From an uncultured Clostridia bacterium (GTDB lineage Bacteria > Bacillota > Clostridia > Oscillospirales > Acutalibacteraceae), in contig CALEIS010000135.1 in assembly GCA_937877675.1 (NCBI GenBank), forward strand, positions 186,001 to 250,000: a stretch of DNA of 64,000 nt, written 5' to 3'. Of this stretch, positions 16,358 through 23,398 are shown in pieces. The stretch's first letter is position 1. Each line of letters opens with the position of its first letter. The translations under genes were made by a program, and so were the position numbers. Under the pieces are notes generated by a model that saw only the letters and a list, made by a program, of their open reading frames with translations, made no database searches and was not told the DNA's origin.

Positions 16358-16494
16358 AAAAAATTAAGGGGCTGACATCCACTTCGGACCGCCCCATGAC
16401 TAAAAAATGTGTTCATTTTGCTTTCAGAGGGGAACACTCCTATAAAACCTCCCTACGAACCTTGACTTCATGCAAGCCGTAGCAGCTCACAGGG

Positions 16495-16523
16495 ATTATA
16501 CACGAATTTTCCATAATTGTCAA
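16495..16523 (-). promoter_or_regulatory. early promoter TTGACA-17-TATAAT
   Basis: -35 TTGACA 16518-16523, -10 TATAAT 16495-16500. Feeds tRNA-Gly and the tRNAs downstream. Confidence 0.8.
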
Positions 16524-16555
16524 GCAAATATTGAAACTTTTTTGAACTTTTTTTA

Positions 16556-16640
16556 CGGGTGCAGAGGGACTCGAACCCCCAAGGGCATCCCTGCCCCAGC
16601 AATTTTCAAGATTGTGTCTTCATCCAGCCAGATTACACCC
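16556..16640 (-). tRNA. tRNA-Ser(TGA)
   Basis: Class II; loop CTTGAAA; acceptor GGGTGTA/TGCACCC; long variable arm. Confidence 0.9.
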
Positions 16641-16759
16641 TTTTTTCCTACCAACTGTTGTCAATAGGGGAACATTTTCTCCGTCACGGCTAAAACAGTT
16701 CCATTAAAGTCCGCATGATAGTTATCATGATTATAAGAGAAATAATTTCTCAAACCTAG

Positions 16760-16849
16760 CGGGTGGTGGAGGATTTGAACCTCCGAACCGTATTAACTAC
16801 GATTAAAGTCTTAGCAGGACTCCGCATTCAGCCACTCTGCCAACCACCC
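16760..16849 (-). tRNA. tRNA-Ser(GCT)
   Basis: Class II; loop CTGCTAA between AGTC and GACT; acceptor GGGTGGT/ACCACCC. Confidence 0.9.
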
Positions 16850-16855
16850 GAATTC

Positions 16856-16942
16856 AAGACACAAGCGGTGGATTTGAACCACCTTTAATTTATGTAGTTG
16901 CAGTACATTATATTATCCATTTAGATTTGCTGTAAGTGTCTT
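16856..16942 (-). ncRNA. Y-like RNA A, with tRNA-Cys-like arms
   Basis: Closing helix AAGACAC/GTGTCTT (7 bp, extendable by TTC/GAA) and 5' motif TTACAGCAAAT. Inside are ATGTA/TACAT with loop CTGCAAC (GCA, Cys-like) and a T arm GGTGG TTCAAAT CCACC, without a normal acceptor. Lies 5 nt after tRNA-Asp and just before tRNA-Ser(GCT), so it would be released by tRNA processing. Confidence 0.55.
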
Positions 16943-16947
16943 TTGAA

Positions 16948-17021
16948 CGAAGACGAAGGGGCTTGAACCCTCAACCTCAGCCGTGACAGGGCTGCGCTCT
17001 AACCAATTGAGCTACGCCTCC
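16948..17021 (-). tRNA. tRNA-Asp(GTC)
   Basis: Loop CTGTCAC; acceptor GGAGGCG/CGTCTTC. Confidence 0.9.
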
Positions 17022-17027
17022 AATAAC

Positions 17028-17133
17028 AAGGCTCTTTCACTAATGAGATAACCAACTTCTCTATATTTTCAACCGAAAACAATTGGACTTGAACCAATGA
17101 ACTTTAGCTATGCTAATTTGCTGTATGAGCCTT
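17028..17133 (-). ncRNA. Y-like RNA B: circularly permuted tRNA mimic
   Basis: Closing helix AAGGCTC/GAGCCTT and motif ATACAGCAAAT. Internal order is anticodon-3' strand GCTAA, variable AGTTC, T arm ATTGG TTCAAGT CCAAT, acceptor strands TGTTTTC and GAAAATA joined by loop GGTT, D arm GAGA/TCTC, anticodon-5' strand TTAGT. So every tRNA arm except the anticodon loop is present in permuted order, and the anticodon stem continues into the closing helix, as in bacterial YrlA. Confidence 0.65.
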
Positions 17134-17138
17134 TAGAA

Positions 17139-17211
17139 TGGAGCTGACAGGAATCGAACCTGCTACCCTCTGCGTGCAAAGCAGATGCTCTACCAAATGA
17201 GCTACAACCCC
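17139..17211 (-). tRNA. tRNA-Ala(TGC)
   Basis: Loop TTTGCAC; acceptor GGGGTTG/CAGCTCC. Confidence 0.9.
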
Positions 17212-17224
17212 AAAATTAGGAACA

Positions 17225-17356
17225 ACCCCCATTATTTAGGGGGCTGCACCTTTTTATAAACAAACAAAACACGAACCACAATCATCAACACAATGACTAT
17301 GGTGTTCCCATCGTTTCACAACGAGAGGTAAGGAGAGGGGGACTACCCCCTCTCTA
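17225..17356. terminator. terminator hairpins after the Ro60-like gene
   Basis: GAGAGGGGG and CCCCCTCTC pair around TAGT (about 17333-17355), directly after the gene end; a second G/C hairpin (CCCCC/GGGGG) lies at about 17227-17243 before tRNA-Ala. Confidence 0.55.
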
Positions 17357-17363
17357 AGATTAT

Positions 17364-18896
17364 TTAGTCAACAAGCGTAATGTCAGCATAACGCTTACCA
17401 TTAAGAACCTGTAACATGAAGTCAGCAGGAGTCTTACCTGAGAGAATTTGCTCAAACATACCAGGCTTACAACCACCAACAAGAATTGCACCGTACTGAT
17501 GCTGAGTTACAGGAAGATTACCGTAATCACGCTGAGCTGCATTCCAGAATACCAACTTAGGTACTCGATACCCTGCACAAGAATACATAGTTCTGATACG
17601 GTCATATGCTGCTTCATTATTACCACCATATACACAAGCATCAAACTGCATATCAGAGATAATCACGATTGCTTCAGGCATCTCCTCAGCAGGAAGATTA
17701 TGTCTCTTTGCTGCATTGAGTACCAACTCAAAGGTAGCAATTAGATTTGTAGAACCACCCCAATCAGCAGAAGCAATGTGCTGTACCTTCTTCTTAAGTC
17801 CCCACTTGTCATCAAATTCAATGAGATGAGGATTAGACTCAAATGTAATGAACTTATTCTTGAACACTCCCTTGTTATGCTCAGACACATACATACCAAG
17901 TGAGATTGCTACACCAATAGGCTTAGGATTATCACCCCAAGTCATTGAACCTGAAGTATCTACTACTGCAAGCCAATTCTTATGTGCTGCATCTCCAAAG
18001 TAATCAGGGAGAGAACGCCACATGTTGTCAAGCTGCTTTTCCTCAGTCTTACCTACAGAATAGTCAAAGAACTTATTGACAATCTCATAAGGATAGAGAG
18101 TCTTGACATTCACCTTTGCCTCCTTGCAGTTTACATCTCCACGCTCAATAGCCTTGGAAACTGCATCAATGTGAGCACGATAACGCTCACCGTCCTTCTC
18201 ATGGAAGCACTTACGATACTTCATGTTGGCGTTAGAAGGAACTTCGTTATAGTCAAAGGTGTAATCCTTGTTCGTAAGATAAGTCTCAAGAATGTTGATA
18301 CGCTTACGAAGCATGGAAAGCGTCTTACGGTAATGCTTTTCTGTTACTCCCAACTCCTTGCACAACATCTTACCATAAAGGCGAGTGCGCTTAGAAGAAG
18401 CATTTACGGAAGGAAGCCACTTAGCCATAATTGAGATAGGCTTATCAGACTTATAGTTAGTAATGTCTGACTTCAACTGTTCAACTATGAACTGAATAAT
18501 CTGCTTGTCAAGGTCATCATGAACTCCAAACAAACAGAACAAATCATCCCATCGACCATAAGTGGGAATGTGAGAGATGATGTTAGAGTTAATAAATGTC
18601 TTAGGCTCAAGTGTGGCTACCTCATGGATACCCTTGCGGAATACCTCACGCTCACCCTGTCCACCGTTGCCACGAACATCACGAAGATAGAACAAACAAC
18701 GAACTGTGGACAACTTGTCCTCTAACCATGCACTCCTTACCATAGTACGAATCCCATTAGGATTCTTACGATAAGAAGCACCCTTAGCGAATAAATCGAG
18801 AACTGAATTCAACGTAGACTTCCAAGCAGCCATGCCGTTTGTAGTCTCAGTCAAATTATCCGTCTCCTTGATTGCATCAAATAATGCGTTTCCCAT
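17364..18896 (-). CDS. Ro60-like TROVE/vWA RNA-binding protein (DUF2828 type), 510 aa
   Basis: The N-terminal two thirds is helical, with a TROVE-type signature RDVRGNGGQGEREVFRKG near residues 73-90. The C-terminal third is a von Willebrand A fold with MIDAS motif DTSGSMTWGD, then GGSTN and IISDMQFD. This is the Ro60/Rsr (DUF2828) architecture: a ring protein that binds misfolded RNAs through its cavity and Y RNAs on its surface. Length is close to Ro60 (about 530 aa). It sits inside the tRNA array and is flanked by RNAs with Y RNA-like layout, which points to a Ro60-Y RNA particle. It could instead be a vWA protein of another role. Confidence 0.75.
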   Translation of the reverse strand: MGNALFDAIKETDNLTETTNGMAAWKSTLNSVLDLFAKGASYRKNPNGIRTMVRSAWLEDKLSTVRCLFYLRDVRGNGGQGEREVFRKGIHEVATLEPKTFINSNIISHIPTYGRWDDLFCLFGVHDDLDKQIIQFIVEQLKSDITNYKSDKPISIMAKWLPSVNASSKRTRLYGKMLCKELGVTEKHYRKTLSMLRKRINILETYLTNKDYTFDYNEVPSNANMKYRKCFHEKDGERYRAHIDAVSKAIERGDVNCKEAKVNVKTLYPYEIVNKFFDYSVGKTEEKQLDNMWRSLPDYFGDAAHKNWLAVVDTSGSMTWGDNPKPIGVAISLGMYVSEHNKGVFKNKFITFESNPHLIEFDDKWGLKKKVQHIASADWGGSTNLIATFELVLNAAKRHNLPAEEMPEAIVIISDMQFDACVYGGNNEAAYDRIRTMYSCAGYRVPKLVFWNAAQRDYGNLPVTQHQYGAILVGGCKPGMFEQILSGKTPADFMLQVLNGKRYADITLVD

Positions 18897-18975
18897 AATT
18901 ATTCTTTCTATGTTTATTATTGATAAAAATGGTCAATTCATTCGCCCTTGTCAGGATAACTCTTCATATTTGAAC

Positions 18976-19040
18976 AAGTCACTTTTTCTCCACGTTTTAT
19001 AACCCAAATATAATGTGATTAGATTTGCTGTATGTGACTT
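18976..19040 (-). ncRNA. Y-like RNA C
   Basis: Closing helix AAGTCAC/GTGACTT and motif ATACAGCAAATC. The interior folds as one hairpin (CAC-TTATA...TATAA-GTG). It lies directly upstream of the Ro60-like gene and could be part of its leader transcript. Confidence 0.5.
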
Positions 19041-19078
19041 TTATTAGGAATTACCCTAACAAGGATGAATGAATTAAC

Positions 19079-19216
19079 AAGACCCCATTATTACATTTTT
19101 ACTGCGCTCTACCAACTGAGCTACTCCCATCATTGCAACAGGAGGCAGGACTCGAACCTGCGACATCAGGCTTACAAGGCATATGTTATAATTGATTGAT
19201 TTGCTGTGTGGGTCTT
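19079..19216 (-). ncRNA. Y-like RNA D: circularly permuted tRNA mimic
   Basis: Closing helix AAGACCC/GGGTCTT, motif ACACAGCAAATC. Then come CCTG, variable ATGTC, T arm GCAGG TTCGAGT CCTGC, acceptor strands CTCCTGT and ATGGGAG (joined by a 7-nt loop), D arm GCTC/GAGC and CAG. ATTATAACAT and ATGTAATAAT extend the anticodon-side stem to the closing helix (one A.A mismatch). The same permuted order as RNA B. A tRNA-Thr-like TTGTAA segment is present on the 3' half. Confidence 0.65.
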
Positions 19217-19222
19217 TAAGAA

Positions 19223-19305
19223 TGGGAGCGGTTGGACTCGAACCAACGAAGACCGAAGTCAGGAGATTTACAGTCTCCCCCCTTTGCCGCTCGGGACACA
19301 CTCCC
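19223..19305 (-). tRNA. tRNA-Tyr(GTA)
   Basis: Class II; stem GGAGA/TCTCC, loop CTGTAAA; acceptor GGGAGTG/CGCTCCC. Confidence 0.92.
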
Positions 19306-19549
19306 AAGTTTGTAACTATCCCTCACCACAGGGAGAACCGTTTCATAAGTTCTTTATCCTAGTTACTGAAGATTTAGATTACATCGTACATAGAAGTTTG
19401 ACGTGGATGTAATCATCCCAATGAGTATGTTCCTTACTTGCCCCCTCATCGGTTACTGGGGCGACTGCTCTTTATACATTATCAGGGGAAAGCAGAAAAT
19501 CCTTTACTGATAAGGGATGAGTTGGTGGTGTCCTACTCATCACAGGAGA
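19306..19549 (-). other. structured spacer, possible ncRNA
   Basis: No gene. Contains several perfect hairpins: GATTACATC/GATGTAATC, TTATCAG/CTGATAA and GATGAGT/ACTCATC. No AYACAGCAAAT motif. Could be further array RNAs. Confidence 0.35.
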
Positions 19550-19621
19550 CAAGGCATAGGGGAATTGAACCCCTGTTTAGGGAATGAAAATCCCTTGTCC
19601 TAACCACTAGACGAATGCCTC
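19550..19621 (-). tRNA. tRNA-Glu(TTC)
   Basis: Stem AGGGA/TCCCT, loop TTTTCAT; acceptor GAGGCAT/ATGCCTT; D arm TCGTCTAGTGGTTAGGACA. Confidence 0.92.
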
Positions 19622-19697
19622 ATGTGTTTTTAACATCGCTGTCAATCTTCATTAGAGGGTTTTTATTTCCTCTTCACCTTTGGCAGGTGACAAGAAC

Positions 19698-19726
19698 ATT
19701 ATACATCAGTTCTTTTCTTTTGTCAA
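19698..19726 (-). promoter_or_regulatory. early promoter TTGACA-17-TATAAT
   Basis: -35 TTGACA 19721-19726, -10 TATAAT 19698-19703, spacer AGAACTGATG. Reads into tRNA-Glu; lies just downstream of the suppressor tRNA. Confidence 0.8.
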
Positions 19727-19765
19727 GCACTTTTTGAAAGTTTTTTGAACTTTTTTCTTGAAAAA

Positions 19766-19837
19766 CACTCCATGCGGGATTTGAACCCACCTTCACGATT
19801 TTAGAGACCGTTGTCCTAACCACTAGACGAATGGAGC
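19766..19837 (-). tRNA. amber suppressor tRNA (anticodon CTA)
   Basis: Stem ACGGT/ATCGT, loop CTCTAAA reads CTA, which decodes UAG. Acceptor GCTCCAT/ATGGAGT. Positions 8-26 (TCGTCTAGTGGTTAGGACA) are identical to the phage tRNA-Glu 200 nt away, so it arose from a Glu-type tRNA. It accounts for the in-frame TAG codons in at least ten genes of the window. The amino acid inserted (Gln by analogy with code 15, or Glu) is not proven here. Confidence 0.9.
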
Positions 19838-19844
19838 ATGAAAG

Positions 19845-19918
19845 TAGCGGGGATAGGACTCGAACCTATGACTCCACGAATATGAATCGTGTGTTCTAAC
19901 CAACTGAACTACCCAGCC
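19845..19918 (-). tRNA. tRNA-Met(CAT) or tRNA-Ile(CAT)
   Basis: Stem CACGA/TCGTG, loop TTCATAT; acceptor GGCTGGG/CCCCGCT with one mismatch. The second CAT tRNA at 21588 makes one of the two a candidate lysidine-modified Ile tRNA. Confidence 0.85.
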
Positions 19919-20065
19919 ATTTTGATACCGATAACGTGTTTCTCATTACACCATACCCACGACCGTTTAGTACGTACTCTAAGTCTTGACAGGCACAGGG
20001 AATCTCACCCCAAACATCACCGATACTAGCAGAAATTTTGCGCTAAGGATTTCTGCAAACCTTAA
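19919..20065 (-). other. structured spacer, possible ncRNA
   Basis: No gene. Contains a perfect 8-bp hairpin GCAGAAAT/ATTTCTGC and two copies of ACCGATA (near 19925 and 20028). Confidence 0.3.
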
Positions 20066-20137
20066 TCAGGGAGGCGAGACTCGAACTCGCAACCACTTGA
20101 ACCCAAATCAAGCACTCTACCATTGAGCTACACCCTG
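20066..20137 (-). tRNA. tRNA-Pro(TGG)
   Basis: Stem CTTGA/TCAAG, loop TTTGGGT; acceptor CAGGGTG/CTCCCTG. Confidence 0.9.
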
Positions 20138-20579
20138 AACTGAGGTTCTCACTACCACTCGGAGAACACCTAAGTCTGTACACAACCTAGGTACATTATG
20201 CTTCATTACTCATAATGAAACGCTTTTGAGCATGTGTGACTCTTGCACAGGTAGCACGTTGTCTACCTCGTTTTATAAGACGATGCACATCTTCGTCTCC
20301 GTAGATACACATTTATTATCTTCGCACCTGTATCTCATTATCTAAGCCTGATAATGCCAATCATGAACTTTTGATTGCTATCGTACACCCTATTCAGGTG
20401 AGGACTTGGTGCAGCATCTCATGTTTAACTTCCATGAGAAGAATGATAGTTTTACTACTGCTATACTATCCAAACAGGGAAGCTCAGGTATTGCCTACCA
20501 AGGTTACTTCTTACTGCGAACCTCATAAACAGTCTACTTAGTATGATGAGTGCTTATCTCTCATCTTTCATAAGTGGAG
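20138..20579 (-). other. 442-nt non-coding stretch, hairpin-rich
   Basis: No ORF or tRNA. Local perfect hairpins: GGTTCTC/GAGAAC, TCATTA/TAATGA, CAATCA/TGATTG and CATGAG arms. It looks like a string of small structured RNAs rather than plain spacer, but no family is recognised. Confidence 0.35.
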
Positions 20580-20651
20580 TAGCCCCTGACAGACTCGAAC
20601 TGCCGACCAATTCGGTGTAAACGAACCGCTCTACCACTGAGCTAAAGGGCC
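20580..20651 (-). tRNA. tRNA-Val(TAC)
   Basis: Stem GTTCG/CGAAT, loop TTTACAC; acceptor GGCCCTT/AGGGGCT. Confidence 0.9.
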
Positions 20652-20684
20652 GTATGTTGTAGTATTTATCCTCGCAACAAGTAT

Positions 20685-20713
20685 ATTATATCATAGTTCT
20701 TTTTACTTGGCAA
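20685..20713 (-). promoter_or_regulatory. early promoter TTGCCA-17-TATAAT
   Basis: -35 TTGCCA 20708-20713, -10 TATAAT 20685-20690, spacer AGAACTATGA. Reads into tRNA-Val. Confidence 0.7.
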
Positions 20714-20745
20714 GATTTTTTTCGTATATTTGTTTAGTTTTTTAC

Positions 20746-20817
20746 AAGACACCTTCAATCTAACCCTAGAATGACAATACTTTAGTCGGTGTAAATTTGA
20801 TTTGCTGTATGTGCCTT
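20746..20817 (-). ncRNA. Y-like RNA E
   Basis: Closing helix AAGGCAC/GTGTCTT (one G-U) and motif ATACAGCAAATC. The interior has a TCTA-GGGT-TAGA hairpin. Begins 5 nt after the 3' end of tRNA-Ile, so RNase Z/P processing would free it. No tRNA mimic inside. Confidence 0.5.
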
Positions 20818-20822
20818 TAGAA

Positions 20823-20896
<74 letters not shown>

Positions 20897-20903
20897 TTTG
20901 AAA

Positions 20904-20977
20904 TGCCACACCTAGGACTTGAACCTAGAACCTCATCATTAAGAGTGATTTGCTCTAACCATTTGAGCTAGTGAGGC
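20904..20977 (-). tRNA. tRNA-Lys(CTT)
   Basis: Loop CTCTTAA; acceptor GCCTCAC/GTGTGGC. Confidence 0.88.
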
Positions 20978-20978
20978 T

Positions 20979-21455
20979 TTATAATTTATTGACATCAAGT
21001 AATCCATAATGAGCTTCTCTATGACAGTTTGCACATAAAAGAACACATTTGGATACTTCATCATTTATAGTATCCATTGAAAGTTGACCAAGTTTTGCTA
21101 TATTCAATTCAAAACTTTTTTCATCAGGGTTTTTATGATGAAATTCCAATGCTTGAGGACAACGGTTGTAACCACATGCCATACATTTACCGCCAAACTT
21201 GGTATCAATTATTTGTTGTTTGCGTTCTCTTGCACGATTACGATTACTTACAGTTATTCGCTTATTTCTTTTTTTACGAAGAAATTCTTTTTCTTCCTCC
21301 GTATAATCTTTTACATTGAAAGGTCTATATTTAGTTTTCAATCCATATTTTCCTAACCAATGACGAACCGAACTAAAACTTTTATCAAGTTCTTTACAGA
21401 TGTCACGGATAGAAAGATTCTTGTCAATTAGTTTTTGTAATTCTTCTCGTTCCAT
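20979..21455 (-). CDS. HNH homing endonuclease, 158 aa
   Basis: N-terminal HTH (IRDICKELDKSFSSVRHWLG), then an HNH core with zinc ligands: CMACGYNRCPQALEFHHKN and LLCANCHREAHYG. Inserted between tRNA-Lys(CTT) and tRNA-Phe, with a late-type ACTAAATA box at 21461-21468. Mobile element of the tRNA array. Confidence 0.85.
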   Translation of the reverse strand: MEREELQKLIDKNLSIRDICKELDKSFSSVRHWLGKYGLKTKYRPFNVKDYTEEEKEFLRKKRNKRITVSNRNRARERKQQIIDTKFGGKCMACGYNRCPQALEFHHKNPDEKSFELNIAKLGQLSMDTINDEVSKCVLLCANCHREAHYGLLDVNKL

Positions 21456-21460
21456 ATCTT

Positions 21461-21468
21461 TATTTAGT
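21461..21468 (-). promoter_or_regulatory. late promoter box ACTAAATA
   Basis: Late-type box 5 nt upstream of the HNH start at 21455. Confidence 0.45.
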
Positions 21469-21508
21469 TCACTTTACAAATAAAGGAGAGATTTTATTAC
21501 TGATTTAG

Positions 21509-21582
21509 TGGTAAAGGGTGGAATCGAACCACCGACACCAACATTTTCAGTGTTGTGCTACTACCGACTGAGCTACTTTACC
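21509..21582 (-). tRNA. tRNA-Phe(GAA)
   Basis: Stem CAACA/TGTTG, loop CTGAAAA; acceptor GGTAAAG/CTTTACC. Confidence 0.92.
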
Positions 21583-21587
21583 AATTA

Positions 21588-21661
21588 TAGGACCGCACAG
21601 ACTTGAACTGTGAACCTAAGGATTATGAGTCCTCCGCTCTAACCGATTGAGCTACAATCCC
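21588..21661 (-). tRNA. tRNA-Met(CAT) or tRNA-Ile(CAT)
   Basis: Loop CTCATAA; body and acceptor (GGGATTG) match the phage tRNA-Ile(GAT), favouring an Ile2 (lysidine) tRNA. Confidence 0.85.
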
Positions 21662-21671
21662 ATATAAAGAA

Positions 21672-21744
21672 TAGGTGCTATGGGATTTGAACCCATGACC
21701 AACAGATTAAAAGTCTGCTGCTCTACCGACTGAGCTAAACACCC
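21672..21744 (-). tRNA. tRNA-Lys(TTT)
   Basis: Loop CTTTTAA; acceptor GGGTGTT/AGCACCT. Confidence 0.92.
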
Positions 21745-21753
21745 TTTGTGAAA

Positions 21754-21826
21754 CGTCCTCGGCAGGATTTGAACCTGCGACCCCATGCTTAGAAGGCACG
21801 TGCTCTATCCGCTGAGCTACAAGGAC
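21754..21826 (-). tRNA. tRNA-Arg(TCT)
   Basis: Loop CTTCTAA; acceptor GTCCTTG/CGAGGAC. Confidence 0.92.
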
Positions 21827-21886
21827 TTATGCGGTAATTGATAACCCACAATTACCAAAGGGTTGATGATAAATCAAGCAAGAAGA

Positions 21887-21957
21887 CAGGCTGACAAGGA
21901 CTCGAACCCTGATAAACGGTTTTGGAGACCGTCATTCTACCATTGAATTATCAGCCT
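21887..21957 (-). tRNA. tRNA-Trp(CCA)
   Basis: Stem ACGGT/ACCGT, loop CTCCAAA; acceptor AGGCTGA/TCAGCCT. Confidence 0.92.
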
Positions 21958-22190
21958 AGAATAATCATCATAACCTCGTCTCGTATGATGGTATCAATTA
22001 GCATCCCCCAAAGTAATAAAATAGATGCTAATTGATTTTTGAGCATGACGGTTTCTTTTCAAGTGCCACTACCGACAAACACTCCTGAGAGACCTTATTA
22101 CTGATGGCAGTCATGGTAGGAAATAAAGAAAAACTACCATGAAAGCGGTTTACCATCTAATGCAAAGACCTCTAATTGTCATGAAACAAA
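21958..22190 (-). other. spacer with three perfect hairpins
   Basis: CATCATA/TATGATG, TCAATTAGCATC/GATGCTAATTGA (12 bp) and CATGGTAG/CTACCATG in succession. No gene. Possible small RNAs or processing signals. Confidence 0.4.
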
Positions 22191-22261
22191 TACGGATAGT
22201 GAGAATCGAACTCACAACTAAAGATTGGAAATCTCCTATTTTACCACTAAACTATATCCGC
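22191..22261 (-). tRNA. tRNA-Gly(TCC)
   Basis: Loop TTTCCAA; acceptor GCGGATA/TATCCGT. Confidence 0.9.
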
Positions 22262-22268
22262 ATGAGAG

Positions 22269-22341
22269 TACACGAAGTAAGACTTGAACTCACAACCCCT
22301 TCGTCCGTAGCGAAGTGCTCTATCCATTGAGCTATTCGTGC
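22269..22341 (-). tRNA. tRNA-Arg(ACG)
   Basis: Stem CTTCG/CGAAG, loop CTACGGA; acceptor GCACGAA/TTCGTGT. Confidence 0.92.
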
Positions 22342-22452
22342 ATTTGTAGTGGTATTACCCTGCCACTACTCAGGTTAGAAAGGAGGAGCATCACCTCAAT
22401 GCCCCAATGAACAACAAATATCAGAACACCGTTTTACGTCTGGCAGACAAAG

Positions 22453-22536
22453 TACGGAGAACAGGACTCGAACCTGCACGAGATTTCTCTCATAACATCC
22501 TTAGTGTTACGTGACTACCAATTCCACCATCTCCGC
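22453..22536 (-). tRNA. tRNA-Leu(AAG)
   Basis: Class II; stem AACA/TGTT, loop CTAAGGA; acceptor GCGGAGA/TCTCCGT. Confidence 0.88.
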
Positions 22537-22657
22537 ATTAAGGGGTGGTTTCCCACCCCAATTATTGATAGAAAGCAAAAATATGAATAACATTCATGAC
22601 ATCAAAACGTAGGCGGCTTGCAATTCTGTCTATCGCTTGCCATTTTACTGTTTGGTC

Positions 22658-22734
22658 AAACTGTCATTCGGATACAACCCCTAGCCTCGTGTATCCCATA
22701 GGGTTTCACAACCTCCTATAGAGCAAGACAGTTT
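22658..22734 (-). ncRNA. compact structured RNA with pseudoknot potential
   Basis: Closed by AAACTGTC/GACAGTTT (8 bp). Inside, on the minus strand, are GGTT-GTGA-AACC (GNRA-type loop) and GGATACA/TGTATCC, whose loop TAGGGGTT can pair with upstream AACCCTA, an H-type pseudoknot. No known family recognised. Confidence 0.45.
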
Positions 22735-22890
22735 ATAAAAAAACTGACAAAATTATGACAAAATGAAAATACAATAGTAAATCCTGACTTATTATCTCCA
22801 CCGTCAGAATAGCGCAGAACAACCTTTTAGCAGGAGGATGTAACCTATACTTTGATTATGAATACCCACCACAACAACCGTATGATAGAA

Positions 22891-22961
22891 AATCCATGAA
22901 CGGAATCGAACCGTTACCTCCCCCAAGCACTAAGGGGGCTTGCCCATTACACCACATGGAT
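22891..22961 (-). tRNA. tRNA-like with 9-nt anticodon loop
   Basis: Acceptor ATCCATG/CATGGAT and T arm AACGG TTCGATT CCGTT are good. The anticodon arm pairs CCCCC/GGGGG around a 9-nt loop TTAGTGCTT (alternative CAAGC/GCTTG around CCCCTTAGT). The D stem is weak. Decoding cannot be assigned. Confidence 0.6.
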
Positions 22962-23235
22962 ACCTTCGACCTGAGGTTAATTACTCCTCCAGCCTATTTT
23001 CATGAAAAATTGTCGGAAGGATTGTTACCTGCAACCCTTCGCTTAGGTAGTGATTCTCACCCGCAGAGCGTCCCCTGCGAATTACCAGTCAGAGAGAACC
23101 GTTGCCTACCTGATAGTTCCTTATTTTCCTAGGTTGGAAAGGAACTAACAACCTAACCAAAAGCGAATTATCGTAGTCGCTAAACACACGGCTCTTATTT
23201 TTTACTTCCTCAAGTCGTTGGAAATTTTGAGAACA
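22962..23235 (-). ncRNA. 274-nt structured non-coding stretch
   Basis: On the minus strand a long nested hairpin GGTAG, TTCTC, CGCAG...CTGCG, GAGAA, CTACC is closed stepwise, preceded by AGTTCCTT/AAGGAACT. No ORF. Not recognised as tmRNA or RNase P RNA. Confidence 0.4.
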
Positions 23236-23315
23236 AAATGTAGGAAGGACTTGAACCTTCACGGGATTTCAACCCCACCCTTTAACGGCGCGTCTACCAT
23301 TCCACCACTCACATT
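23236..23315 (-). tRNA. tRNA-Leu(TAA), second copy
   Basis: Class II, variable arm GGGTTGAAATCCC, loop GTTAAAG; acceptor AATGTGA/CTACATT imperfect. May be degenerate. Confidence 0.7.
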
Positions 23316-23398
23316 CATTCTCTTATAAAATCAGATGAATAATTTTGTTATAGTTTATAATTACACATCCGATTAGAATTGTTCAATTATTATAACGC

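Noticed and set aside
17028..17133. Ordinary tRNA or tRNA with an intron
   Set aside because: The T arm precedes the D arm, the acceptor strands are joined by a 4-nt loop, and no anticodon loop can be formed in normal order.
19306..20579. CRISPR array
   Set aside because: Repeated hairpins and tRNAs are irregular in size and sequence; no direct repeat-spacer periodicity.
22896..23132. 78-codon plus-strand ORF
   Set aside because: Runs antisense through a tRNA and a structured RNA region.
22962..23235. tmRNA
   Set aside because: No tag-peptide frame, no alanine acceptor end and no tmRNA-like termini found.
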